Source of the DNA: Streptomyces sp. NBC_00448
GTDB lineage: Bacteria; Actinomycetota; Actinomycetes; Streptomycetales; Streptomycetaceae
DNA length: 64,000 nucleotides
Assembly (NCBI RefSeq): GCF_036014115.1
Contig: NZ_CP107913.1
Span: 5,255,001-5,319,000, forward strand
Reading direction: 5' to 3'
The stretch's first letter is position 1. Each line of letters starts with the position of its first letter. The notes under the pieces are model-generated. The model made no database searches and was not told the origin of the DNA. It saw nothing but the letters and a program-made list of their open reading frames with translations. Position numbers and translations under genes: made by a program. Positions 33,906 to 41,575 of the stretch are shown piece by piece.

Positions 33906-35624
33906 TCACTTCACCGCGACCTGGGAGATGTCCAGCACACCGGTCCAGTCGCTGATCACCACGTTGCGGATGTTCTTGCCGAACAGCCGCTTGTAGACGG
34001 GGTGGACCAGCGGCACGGTCAGCGCCTGGGCGCCGATCTTCTGGTCCAGGGCGCCCCAGCGCTTCGCCGCCGCGCTCAGGTCGGTGATCTTGTCGATGGC
34101 GTCGATCTCGTTGTTGACCGACGGGTCGTTCAGCTGGGAGCTGTTGAAGTTGTAGCCGTCCTTGACGATCTGCCGGCCGTCGAAGATCGGGCCGAGGAAC
34201 GGGCCGCCGGAGGGCCAGTCGGCGCCCCAGCCGGCCAGGAACAGGCCCGGCTCGGTCTTCACGCTGTAGACCTTGTCGTCGAACGCGTTGTGCTCCAGGC
34301 CGTCGAGCTTGACGGTGATGCCGGCCTTCTTCAGCGCCTCCTGCACGGCGGTGGCGACCTCGGGGCCCTCCTCACCGCCCTTGTTGGTGTCGTGGGTGAG
34401 GGTGACGGTCAGCCCGTTCGGGTAGCCGGCCTCCTTCAGCAGTTCGCGCGCCTTGGCCGGGTCGCCGCTCTTGCCCGCCGGGAACGGGTCGTAGGGCGTG
34501 TAGCCGAACGCGGCCTGCGGGGGCAGGAAGGTGGTGGCGGGCTCGGCGAGCGAGGAGCCGCCGTCGGCGTCCACCACGGTGGTCCGGTCGATGGCGTACG
34601 CGACGGCCTCGCGCACCTTGATGTTGTCGAACGGCTTCACCTTCGGGTTGAACGCCAGGTAGTCGGTGTAGCCGAAGTGGCCGGTGCCGACCCGGGCGGA
34701 CAGCGCCTTGTCGCCGGTGGTCTTGGCGAGCTCGGCGGGGCCGAGGTTGGTGTCGGTGGTGACCGCGTCGGCGTCCTTGCCGACGCCCGCGGACAGCCGC
34801 TGGTTGATCACGGCCTGGTCGAGCCCGGACTGCACGTCGATGGTGTCGGGGTAGGCGTGCCGCTGGTCGTCACCGGCCTGCGACCAGTTCGGGTTGCGCC
34901 GCAGCACGATGTGCTCGCCGTTGTTCTGGTTGCTGACGACCTCGTACGGGCCGGAGGAGACCGGGTGCTCGGCGTACTTGGTGCCGGTGTCCTTCGCCTT
35001 GGGCACCGGCGCGAAGGAGGTCTGCGTGGCGAGCAGCGGGAAGTCGCCCTCGGGCTTGCGCAGGTGGAAGACGATCGTCTTCGCGTCGGGCGTCTCGATC
35101 GAGGACAGCCCCTTGGGGTCCTTGTACGGGCCCTGGTAGTCCTGCGCGCCGACCAGCCAGTCCCGCAGGTAGGGGGCGCCGCCGGACAGCTCCGCCGCGA
35201 AGGAGCGCTCGATGTCGTACTTGATGTCGGCGGTGGTGATGGCCGTGCCGTCCTGGTACTTCAGCCCGTCCTTGAGGTGGTACGTCCACACCGTCGCGTC
35301 CTTGCTGGGCTCGCCGGTGTTCGTGGCCAGGTCCGGGACGACCTTGTTGCCGGCCGCGCCGTTCTCCCGGGCGCGGGTGGTCAGGGTGCGGTAGACCAGG
35401 GAGGGGACGTTGCCGCCGCCGGAGGTGTAGAGCCGGGCGGGGTCGAAGTTGTTCTGCGGCTGGTTGTTCAGCACGTAGAGGGTGCCGCCGCGGTGCGGGG
35501 TGGAGTCGGAGCCCTTCGCGGCCGAGTCGGCGCTCTTGGGGCCGCAGGCGACGGCCCCTCCGGCGAGGGCGAGACCGACGGCTATGGCGCCCAACTGCCG
35601 TGCAGACAGGGACAAGCGAGACAT
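33906..35624 (-). CDS. ABC transporter substrate-binding lipoprotein (SBP family 5)
   Basis: A 572-residue peptide/nickel-type binding protein. Signal with lipobox LALAGGAVAC; then GGTLYVLNNQPQNNFDPARL, YRTLTTRARENG, PDLATNTGEPSKDATVWTYH, LKDGLKYQDGTAITTADIKY (the family 5 signature) and FDNIKVREAVAYAIDRTTVV. These proteins deliver peptides, peptide-like antibiotics, nickel or other solutes; the ligand is not predictable. It leads the ABC operon; a leader-peptide ORF and a hairpin lie about 200 bases upstream. Confidence 0.94.
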   Translation of the reverse strand: MSRLSLSARQLGAIAVGLALAGGAVACGPKSADSAAKGSDSTPHRGGTLYVLNNQPQNNFDPARLYTSGGGNVPSLVYRTLTTRARENGAAGNKVVPDLATNTGEPSKDATVWTYHLKDGLKYQDGTAITTADIKYDIERSFAAELSGGAPYLRDWLVGAQDYQGPYKDPKGLSSIETPDAKTIVFHLRKPEGDFPLLATQTSFAPVPKAKDTGTKYAEHPVSSGPYEVVSNQNNGEHIVLRRNPNWSQAGDDQRHAYPDTIDVQSGLDQAVINQRLSAGVGKDADAVTTDTNLGPAELAKTTGDKALSARVGTGHFGYTDYLAFNPKVKPFDNIKVREAVAYAIDRTTVVDADGGSSLAEPATTFLPPQAAFGYTPYDPFPAGKSGDPAKARELLKEAGYPNGLTVTLTHDTNKGGEEGPEVATAVQEALKKAGITVKLDGLEHNAFDDKVYSVKTEPGLFLAGWGADWPSGGPFLGPIFDGRQIVKDGYNFNSSQLNDPSVNNEIDAIDKITDLSAAAKRWGALDQKIGAQALTVPLVHPVYKRLFGKNIRNVVISDWTGVLDISQVAVK

Positions 35625-35822
35625 GGCAGGGCCTTTCCCCGGGCGTGCGGTCACCCGGGCGGGGGGAGGCGCGCGCCCGGGGCGCGCGGGACAAACGGGG
35701 ATACGGGGGTGTTGGCCTTACGGCGTCATGCGGCGCTGTGCGGCGTCGTACGGCGTGGGCGGCCCGGGTGGTCAGCGGACCGTGCGGGCGGACCTGCCGG
35801 AAAGGCCCCGGGCGCGGCAGAT

Positions 35823-35842
35823 CCCCCGACCGCGGTCGGGGG
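35823..35842 (-). promoter_or_regulatory. Perfect palindrome/attenuator-like hairpin before the ABC operon
   Basis: CCCCCGACCGCGGTCGGGGG is a perfect 20-base inverted repeat between the leader ORF stop and the binding-protein start. As RNA it would make a very stable stem; it could be an attenuator or an operator. Confidence 0.5.
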
Positions 35843-35874
35843 TGTGGCTCGGCGAAGGGGGGCCTGGTGCGCGA

Positions 35875-35973
35875 TCAGCGACAGTGCACGTCGGCGACGC
35901 TGTGCCCGGTCACGCCGATCAGCGCCAGCTCGATGCCGGCGCGGACCAAGGGGCGGATGAGACACAGGTGCAT
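35875..35973 (-). CDS. Candidate leader peptide of the ABC operon (32 aa)
   Basis: A 32-codon ORF starting MHLCLIRPLVRAGIELALIG and ending VTGHSVADVHCR. Streptomycete leader peptides in front of transport and sulfur genes are of this size and often end in Cys-Arg, as this one does. It is on the operon strand, 250 bases before the binding lipoprotein gene, followed by a perfect palindrome. Ribosome site is poor; a TTGACA lies about 30 bases upstream (36004-36009). Cys codons near both ends suggest Cys-dependent attenuation (inference). Confidence 0.5.
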   Translation of the reverse strand: MHLCLIRPLVRAGIELALIGVTGHSVADVHCR

Positions 35974-36057
35974 GGCAGAAGAGTGCGCAGACGCACCACG
36001 AATTGTCAAAGTCGGACGTTCATGATCACAAAGGAACACTTATGCACAGGGTCGGCG

Positions 36058-36423
36058 CTAGGCGCGGAGGGCGCGGCGGACCTGCCACCAGGTGAGCCCC
36101 GCCACGGCGGTGGCCGCGACGGCGACCGCGATCTGCGGCTTCAGCCGGTCGGTCGGGCCGTTCACCCGCCTCGCGCGCACCGCCCCGTTCGACTGCCAGC
36201 TCAGCGCCGAACCGTTCGACTGCCCCGACAGCCACGAGCCGAACGACTGGAACGACCCGAGCGACACCGCGGACATCGCCGACCCCAGCGACCCGACCGA
36301 CCCGAACGACGCCACCGACCCCACGGACAGCACCGACCCGGCCGCCCCGATGGACAGCACCGACTCGGTGGAGGCGATGGACAGCAACGAGTTGCGCGAC
36401 CGGATCGACCAACGTGACGACAT
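36058..36423 (-). CDS. Ser/Gly-repeat protein with C-terminal membrane anchor
   Basis: A 121-residue protein. Residues about 12-80 are degenerate SxxSxGS/SLGS-type repeats (SLLSIASTESVLSIGAAGSV, LSVGSVASFGSVGSLGSAMS, FQSFGSWLSGQSNGSALSWQ), which look able to stack as short beta turns. A basic stretch (RARRVNGPTDRLKP) precedes one hydrophobic helix QIAVAVAATAVAGLTWWQV and RRALRA: a tail-anchor layout. GGGGAGG precedes the ATG. Function unknown; antisense frames over it have no such regularity. Confidence 0.7.
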   Translation of the reverse strand: MSSRWSIRSRNSLLSIASTESVLSIGAAGSVLSVGSVASFGSVGSLGSAMSAVSLGSFQSFGSWLSGQSNGSALSWQSNGAVRARRVNGPTDRLKPQIAVAVAATAVAGLTWWQVRRALRA

Positions 36424-36565
36424 GCCCCCATCCTCCCCGATCACCCCGGTGCGGGATACAGCACGGGGTACCCCGCGGGGGCGGGGCGCCCGGCTTGGCA
36501 CCGTCCGCTCCCGGCGCGGGGGTTGGCGTTGGTGGGGGTGCGGGGCGCCGGGAGCGGGGGAGGGG

Positions 36566-37999
36566 TCAGCTCTGGGTGTAGGTGTACTGCGGGGAGTCGT
36601 ACTGCGGGCCGTTCTTCTCGTAGGTGAACCAGTAGGTGACGACCGAGCCGGAGGTCAGGGAGCCGACGTTCTGGGTCCAGGTTCCGCCGTTGTCGGTCAT
36701 GCGGAGGTTCTGCTGGCCGTCGCCGTTGACCAGGTAGTGCACGTCGACGTAGGCCGCGGGGGTGGTCGGCGTGAAGCTGATCAGCGCGTCGCTCGCGTCG
36801 ACCCGGGTGGCGTTCGCGGTGTAGTCGGACGTGGTGGTGCCACCGGTCGTGCTGCCGCCCGTGGTGGTGCCGCCGGTGGTGGTCCCGCTGGTGGTCCCGC
36901 CGGTGGTGCTGCCGGTCGTGGTGCCGCCGGTGGTCGTCCCGCCGGTGGTGCCGCTGCTCCCGCCGGTCGTCTGGTAGACCGCCATCCAGTCGACGCTCAT
37001 GCCCGCGCCGGAACTGATGTCGGCCGACGGCGAGGTGCAGCCGCAGACCTTGTTGGGATACGAACCGCCGATCGCCACGTCGAAGATCGCGAAGAAGCCG
37101 TGGTCCACGGCCGCCTGCCAGGTGGCCGTGGAGACCTCGTTCTCGTCGACGGTGTAGGTCAGGTTGCCGTCGAGGTAGAACCGCATTTGCTCCGCCGAGG
37201 TGTTGGTGCGGTCCACGATCACCGAGTAGGTGTGGTAACCGGTCTGGCAGCCCCCGCACGCCTGGAGCCCGCTGCTGATGCCGTCCGGGTCATGGCACTC
37301 TCCGGCCCAGACGCCGCAGTGGAAGGTGGTGGAGTGCTGGCTCAGCGCGTTGACGTCCTCCATGATGTCCATCTCGCCGATGCCCGGCCAGTTGGTCGCC
37401 CCGACCGGCCTGGCGTCCGCGCCCATCGCCCAGAACGCGGGCCAGTAGCCGAGCCCGCTGGCCGGGTTGGGCTGCTCCAGCGACGCGCTGATCTCCAACT
37501 GGCCGCCGGCCGGCGCGGCGAAGTCGGTGCGCTGGGTCTCGATCCGGCCCGAGGTCCACTGCCCCGACGCGTCCTTGACCGGCTTGATCACCAGGTGCCC
37601 GGCGCCGTCCTGGTAGACGTTCGTCGTCGAGTCGGTGGCCGTCTCCAGCTCGCCGGTGCCCCAGTTCGCCGCGGCGCCGGGGTAGTTGTAGCCGGTCCCG
37701 GTGTCGTAGAGCCAGTTCGAGCGGTCGAGTCCGGTGCCCGCGGCGCCGTTGAAGTCGTCGCTGAAGACGGTGCTCCACCCGGTGGGGGGTGCCGGCGCGG
37801 CCACCGCGGCCGAACCGCCGGAGACCGTCAGCGCGAGCACGCCGGCGAGCAGCAGGAGGAAGGCGCTGAGCACGGCGATCGGCCCCCGCCGACCACGACG
37901 GCGGCCGGGCGGACGGAGACGGAGCGGGGGACGGAGAGGGAGCGGGGGACGGAGCCGGAAACGGTTCTGGCCGCCTTGTGCGGCACCGGAGTTCGGCAT
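36566..37999 (-). CDS. Secreted GH16 beta-1,3-glucanase with CBM56-like module
   Basis: A 477-residue secreted enzyme. Very basic N-terminus, then hydrophobic IAVLSAFLLLLAGVLALTVS, ending AAVAAPA. GH16 core about 75-330 with the catalytic GEMDIMEDVN (E209, D211, E214), plus the family 16 QMRFYLDG and FAIFDVAIGG strands. A Gly/Thr linker (about 335-395) precedes a C-terminal module, VDASDALISFTPTTPAAYVD, VHYLVNGDGQQNLRMTDNGG, that matches CBM56-type beta-1,3-glucan-binding domains. Target: laminarin or fungal-wall glucan. An in-frame GTG three codons upstream is a possible start. A LacI-type palindrome lies 124 bases upstream. Confidence 0.93.
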   Translation of the reverse strand: MPNSGAAQGGQNRFRLRPPLPLRPPLRLRPPGRRRGRRGPIAVLSAFLLLLAGVLALTVSGGSAAVAAPAPPTGWSTVFSDDFNGAAGTGLDRSNWLYDTGTGYNYPGAAANWGTGELETATDSTTNVYQDGAGHLVIKPVKDASGQWTSGRIETQRTDFAAPAGGQLEISASLEQPNPASGLGYWPAFWAMGADARPVGATNWPGIGEMDIMEDVNALSQHSTTFHCGVWAGECHDPDGISSGLQACGGCQTGYHTYSVIVDRTNTSAEQMRFYLDGNLTYTVDENEVSTATWQAAVDHGFFAIFDVAIGGSYPNKVCGCTSPSADISSGAGMSVDWMAVYQTTGGSSGTTGGTTTGGTTTGSTTGGTTSGTTTGGTTTGGSTTGGTTTSDYTANATRVDASDALISFTPTTPAAYVDVHYLVNGDGQQNLRMTDNGGTWTQNVGSLTSGSVVTYWFTYEKNGPQYDSPQYTYTQS

Positions 38000-38008
38000 G
38001 CGTGTCAC

Positions 38009-38493
38009 GGGTGATCCCGACCTTTCTGCGGGTGCGACTGGACCGCGGTGAGGCCGGACGCGGCGCGGAGACCGGAAGGTGCGCACCGGGGTGGGGGGTC
38101 CCGTCTCCTTCGCACCGCGTCGTGAGAGCGCTCTCAGAGCGGCGGATCGAGGCGAGTGTCGGGCTCCCGCCAGGTTCACGTCAAGGCGTCGGGCGGGATC
38201 GGGTGGGAATGCCCGCGGGTACGCCGGCGCTTGCCTTGGGGATGTGCGGGCGTGGCCGGTAGGGACGCGCAGGCGCGGGCAGTAGGGGTACGCGGGCGCG
38301 GTAACGGGGACCGCCTCGCCCGTCGCGCCTGCAACCCCACCACCGCACGCGCGGGTTGACCTGCCTCTGCCGCCCCGGTGCGGGACCCGCCGAAGAGTGC
38401 CCCCTTCGCCCTCCAACGGTGCCCCGGCGCACCTGGACGGGCGCCGGACGCTCCGGGTAGAACAGGAAGATCCGCTTGCTGGAGGAGGAGAAC
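38009..38493. other. Divergent intergenic region, GH16 and DUF4157-nuclease genes
   Basis: 485 bases. On the minus side it holds TTGACG (38179-38184) and the palindrome at 38123-38136, both suited to GH16 control. Toward the nuclease gene I see no clear -35/-10 pair. No ORF here has convincing coding character. Confidence 0.5.
38123..38136. promoter_or_regulatory. CebR/LacI-like operator, TGAGAGCGCTCTCA
   Basis: A perfect 14-base palindrome. It differs by two symmetric positions from the streptomycete CebR consensus TGGGAGCGCTCCCA. Placed between the possible -35 at 38179 and the GH16 start, where a LacI-family repressor would block transcription. Confidence 0.65.
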
Positions 38494-39690
38494 GTGGCTT
38501 CTGCCATGGACAGGGAAACCGCTCGCGCGCAAGGACGCGCGGCCGCTCCCGGGCGTCGCCCCAACGCTCCCGCGCACGCGCCCTCCCGAGGGATTCTCGG
38601 CCTGCAGAGCACGGCCGGGAACGCCGCCGTCGTGCAGATGCTCCGCAACGGCGGACCCGTCGGCGGCCAGAACGACCATGAGCACGGCGCCGGTTGCGGC
38701 CACGGCACGGAACAGGCCGCCGTGCAGCGCTCCGCGGTCCACTCGGTGCTGCAAGGCCCGGGCCGACCGCTGGACTCCGTGCTCCGCTCCGAGATGGAAG
38801 CACGCCTGGACGCGGACTTCTCCAACGTCCGTGTCCACACCGACAGTGCCGCGCAGCGGTCCGCGGCGGAGCTCGGCGCCCGCGCCTACACCTCGGGCAG
38901 CCACGTGGTCATCGGCCAGGGCGGCGGCGACAAGCACACCCTCGCACACGAGTTGACGCACGTCATCCAGCAGCGCCAGGGTCAGGTGGCCGGTACGGAC
39001 AACGGCAACGGGCTCCGGGTGAGCGACCCGTCCGACCACTTCGAGCGCACCGCCGAGGCCAACGCGCAGCGGGTGATGAGCGGCCCCGTACCCACCCGGG
39101 GCCACGAAGCCGGCCACCAAGCCGACGACACCGCCGGCGCCGCACTCACCCCGACCGTCTCCCGGGCGATCCAGCGCGTGTACGGCGGCCGTCACTACGT
39201 CCAGTACGGCAACACCACCAACGACGTGGGCACGTACATGAGCGCGGAGCTGCACCCCCGCTCCCTGGGCAAGGGCAGCTCCCCCCGGGTCAAGCCCTCG
39301 TGGTGGCCGTCGTCGAAGACCACCACCGGTGCCTGGTTCGCCCGGAACATGGTCCAGGGCCACCTGCTCAACGAGAACCTCGGCGGCCCCGGAAACACCC
39401 TGACGAACCTCACCCCGCTCACCAAGACCGGAAACTCCAACCACCTTCACTACGCAGAGGCGAACGTGAAGAAGGAGATCAAGAACGGCAACGTGGTGGA
39501 GTACGAGGTCGTCGCCCACTTCGACGGGATCACGGGCAGGGACCTGGGCGCGTCCGGCTCGGTGGCGGCCGACATCGACCAGAACTACCAGTACGTCATT
39601 CCCTCCCACCTCGCCTGCGACGTCCAGGTGTACGACCCCCGGGGCAAGTGGCTGTATGGCGAGAGCTGGTACGTGCGGAACACCAAGTAG
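38494..39690 (+). CDS. DUF4157 eCIS-type cargo protein with C-terminal nuclease-like domain
   Basis: A 398-residue protein. Disordered N-terminus with GILGLQSTAGNAAVVQMLRN (33-52), His/Cys patch DHEHGAGCGHG (61-71), AVQRSAVHSVL, then DUF4157 (about 94-172) with HELTH at 152-156. After PTVSRAIQRVYGG (about 220) comes a domain with WFARNMVQGHLLNENLGGPG (281-300; GH at 289-290), NTLTNLTPLTKTGNSNHLHY and VEYEVVAHFDGI, the GH...GG..N.L.NL.P.T...N.xH pattern of DNA/RNA non-specific endonucleases of the beta-beta-alpha-metal kind. Family knowledge: DUF4157 marks eCIS cargo. GTG chosen because GGAGGAGGAG lies just upstream. No secretion signal. Predicted toxin delivered by, or acting with, the CIS. 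Confidence 0.85.
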   Translation: MASAMDRETARAQGRAAAPGRRPNAPAHAPSRGILGLQSTAGNAAVVQMLRNGGPVGGQNDHEHGAGCGHGTEQAAVQRSAVHSVLQGPGRPLDSVLRSEMEARLDADFSNVRVHTDSAAQRSAAELGARAYTSGSHVVIGQGGGDKHTLAHELTHVIQQRQGQVAGTDNGNGLRVSDPSDHFERTAEANAQRVMSGPVPTRGHEAGHQADDTAGAALTPTVSRAIQRVYGGRHYVQYGNTTNDVGTYMSAELHPRSLGKGSSPRVKPSWWPSSKTTTGAWFARNMVQGHLLNENLGGPGNTLTNLTPLTKTGNSNHLHYAEANVKKEIKNGNVVEYEVVAHFDGITGRDLGASGSVAADIDQNYQYVIPSHLACDVQVYDPRGKWLYGESWYVRNTK

Positions 39691-39780
39691 CCCGGCGCAG
39701 CCGGCTCTCCCTTCCTGATCGGTGTGATGGAGCCGTTCGCAGTCGGCTGAACGTCTGGCGTGGTCTCAGGAGGTGCCGCC

Positions 39781-39912
39781 ATGGCCGAGTGGATCAACCC
39801 CGAGTACGCCGATCTGGTGGAGGGGATCAAGAAGGATCGCCGGCAGCAGGAGGCCGAACAGAGGGCTGACCAGACGCCCAGGCGGTACTTCCTGATCCCC
39901 GGGTCCGACTGA
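39781..39912 (+). CDS. 43-residue protein downstream of the DUF4157-nuclease
   Basis: A short ORF starting MAEWINPEYADLVEGIKKDR and ending RYFLIPGSD, highly charged and probably helical. It has an excellent ribosome site (AGGAGG, 7 bases before ATG) and lies 90 bases behind the nuclease gene on the same strand. Position suggests an immunity or loading partner, but 43 residues is very small for a nuclease inhibitor; no family recognised. Confidence 0.6.
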   Translation: MAEWINPEYADLVEGIKKDRRQQEAEQRADQTPRRYFLIPGSD

Positions 39913-39964
39913 GCCGCTTCGACCGGGGCGGCTCTCGGCGGCTCGGGTACTTCGGGGGCAGGGG

Positions 39965-40408
39965 CTAGTGGAGGGCCGTGCCGTCGGAGTTGACGAACTG
40001 CCAGGTGATGCCGGTGACGACGCCGGTGCCGGTCGGGGCGAACTCGGTGAACGCCGGCTCGCTCAGGTCGATGTGGGTCGCGTCGCAGCTCGGGCACTTG
40101 TCCTCGACCGGGACGGTGATGGTCTGGCCGTTGTAGGTGACCTGGACCGAGATCCCGTCGCACAGCGGGTCGTTGTTCGGGTTGGCGGTGGTCCACCACT
40201 GGTACGACACGGCGACCAGGTACTGGCTGGACGCGTCGATGGGGGTGCCGCAGGCGCCGTAGCCGGCGTCGTCGTAGTACGTCATCTCGCCGGTCATGGG
40301 CTGGCCGATCGGCACGTCGGCCGCGGCCGGCCCGCCGCCGAGCAGAAGCAGCGCCGAGGCGCCTGCCGCGCCGCCGATCCAGTGGCCGATACGTCGCGCG
40401 ATGCGCAA
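39965..40408 (-). CDS. Secreted cysteine/serine protease inhibitor-like (papain inhibitor, RlpA-type barrel)
   Basis: A 147-residue secreted protein. TTG start with AGGAGAAGGA upstream; signal MRIARRIGHWIGGAAGASAL, LLLGGGPAAA. The mature part, TGEMTYYDDAGYGACGTPID, SQYLVAVSYQWWTTANPNND, PLCDGISVQVTYNGQTITVP, EDKCPSCDATHIDLSEPAFT, is a double-psi beta-barrel with four Cys, as in the streptomycete papain inhibitor and barwin-like proteins. It probably inhibits extracellular proteases. Longer in-frame forms lack a signal at the N-terminus. Confidence 0.85.
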   Translation of the reverse strand: MRIARRIGHWIGGAAGASALLLLGGGPAAADVPIGQPMTGEMTYYDDAGYGACGTPIDASSQYLVAVSYQWWTTANPNNDPLCDGISVQVTYNGQTITVPVEDKCPSCDATHIDLSEPAFTEFAPTGTGVVTGITWQFVNSDGTALH

Positions 40409-40565
40409 TGTCCTTCTCCTGTCCGTCTGTTCAGCGTGGGGGGACTGAGCAAGCGTTCCGAGCAAGGCGTTCCGTGCGACGCGCTCCGAGTACGGCGGGT
40501 CCGCATCTCTGACGGTACGCGAACAAGCGCCCACCGGGTACGGTGCCTCACCCTGCCCGGGTGCC

Positions 40566-41480
40566 CTACTGCTCGGCGCCTTCCCGTTCGGCGTCCTCGT
40601 GGGGCGGGCAGGGCGGGAGGTGCATGGTGGCGAGGCGTTCGGGGTCGCCCACCGAGAGGATCTCGACGATACGGCCGCCGGCCACCGTGCAGGCCATGAC
40701 GCTGTGCGGCTTGCCGTTCGCGCGCCAGGCGATGATGCCGGTGCGGCCGTTGACCCGGGCGGGGCGCGCGATGATCGAGGTGCCGGCGCCGAGCCGGGCC
40801 CGCCCGGCCACCGCGGTGGCGCCGTGCCGGACCACCAGACCGTGCGGGGTGGAGGAGCGCCAGGTCACGTCCGGGTCGAGTACCTGGAGCAGCCCCTCGA
40901 AGTCGCCGTGCCGTGCCGCCGCGAGGAACGCCTCGACCACCGCGCGCTGCTCGCGCTCGCCGGACGGGCGCGGGGTGCCCCGCACCTTGCGGCGAGCCCT
41001 GCTCGCGAGCATCTTCGCGGCGTCCGTGGACCGGTCGAGGATCTGGCCGATCTCGTCGAACGGCACCGCGAACATGTCGTGCAGCACGAACGCCAGCCGT
41101 TCGGCGGGGCCGAGGGTGTCGAGCACCACCAGCAGCGCCAGCCCGACCGACTCGGCGAGCAGCGCGGCGTCCTCCGGCGCGTCCTCGCCGTCCTCGGTCA
41201 CCACCACCTCGGGCGGCTGGTCGTCGTAGGCGGCCTCGGGCCGGGCCCGTCGCGAGCGCAGCACGTCGATGCAGACCCGGCCGACCACGGTGGTGAGCCA
41301 GCCGGCGAGGTTGTCGATCGCGGCCGCGTCCTGGCGGGCCAGCCGCAGCCACGCCTCCTGCACCGCGTCCTCGGCGTCGGCCCGCGACCCGAGCATCCGG
41401 TGGGCCACCGCCACGAGCCGCCCGCGCTGCTCCTCGAAGGCACCCGCCAGTACTTCGTCCCGAAGCGGTCCGGTCGTCAT
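40566..41480 (-). CDS. ECF sigma factor with SnoaL-like tail
   Basis: A 304-residue sigma factor: region 2 (FEEQRGRLVAVAHRMLGSRA, DAEDAVQEAWLRLARQD, LAGWLTTVVGRVCIDVLRSR), region 4 (GPAERLAFVLHDMFAVPFDE, IGQILDRSTDAAKMLASRAR) and a C-terminal SnoaL/NTF2-like extension (VVEAFLAAARHGDFEGLLQV). Another ECF41/SigJ-type member, so no separate anti-sigma factor is expected. GAGGAAGGTG upstream of the ATG. Target genes are not obvious; its own upstream gap lacks the twin promoter seen at 20.8 kb. Confidence 0.92.
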   Translation of the reverse strand: MTTGPLRDEVLAGAFEEQRGRLVAVAHRMLGSRADAEDAVQEAWLRLARQDAAAIDNLAGWLTTVVGRVCIDVLRSRRARPEAAYDDQPPEVVVTEDGEDAPEDAALLAESVGLALLVVLDTLGPAERLAFVLHDMFAVPFDEIGQILDRSTDAAKMLASRARRKVRGTPRPSGEREQRAVVEAFLAAARHGDFEGLLQVLDPDVTWRSSTPHGLVVRHGATAVAGRARLGAGTSIIARPARVNGRTGIIAWRANGKPHSVMACTVAGGRIVEILSVGDPERLATMHLPPCPPHEDAEREGAEQ

Positions 41481-41575
41481 CTCGTCACCTTCCTCGATCG
41501 AGCCACGTCACCGCTGTGACGTGCCCGGGAGGAGGAAGGTAACCGGCCGGGATTCCCCCGGTACGCCGGGGGCCG

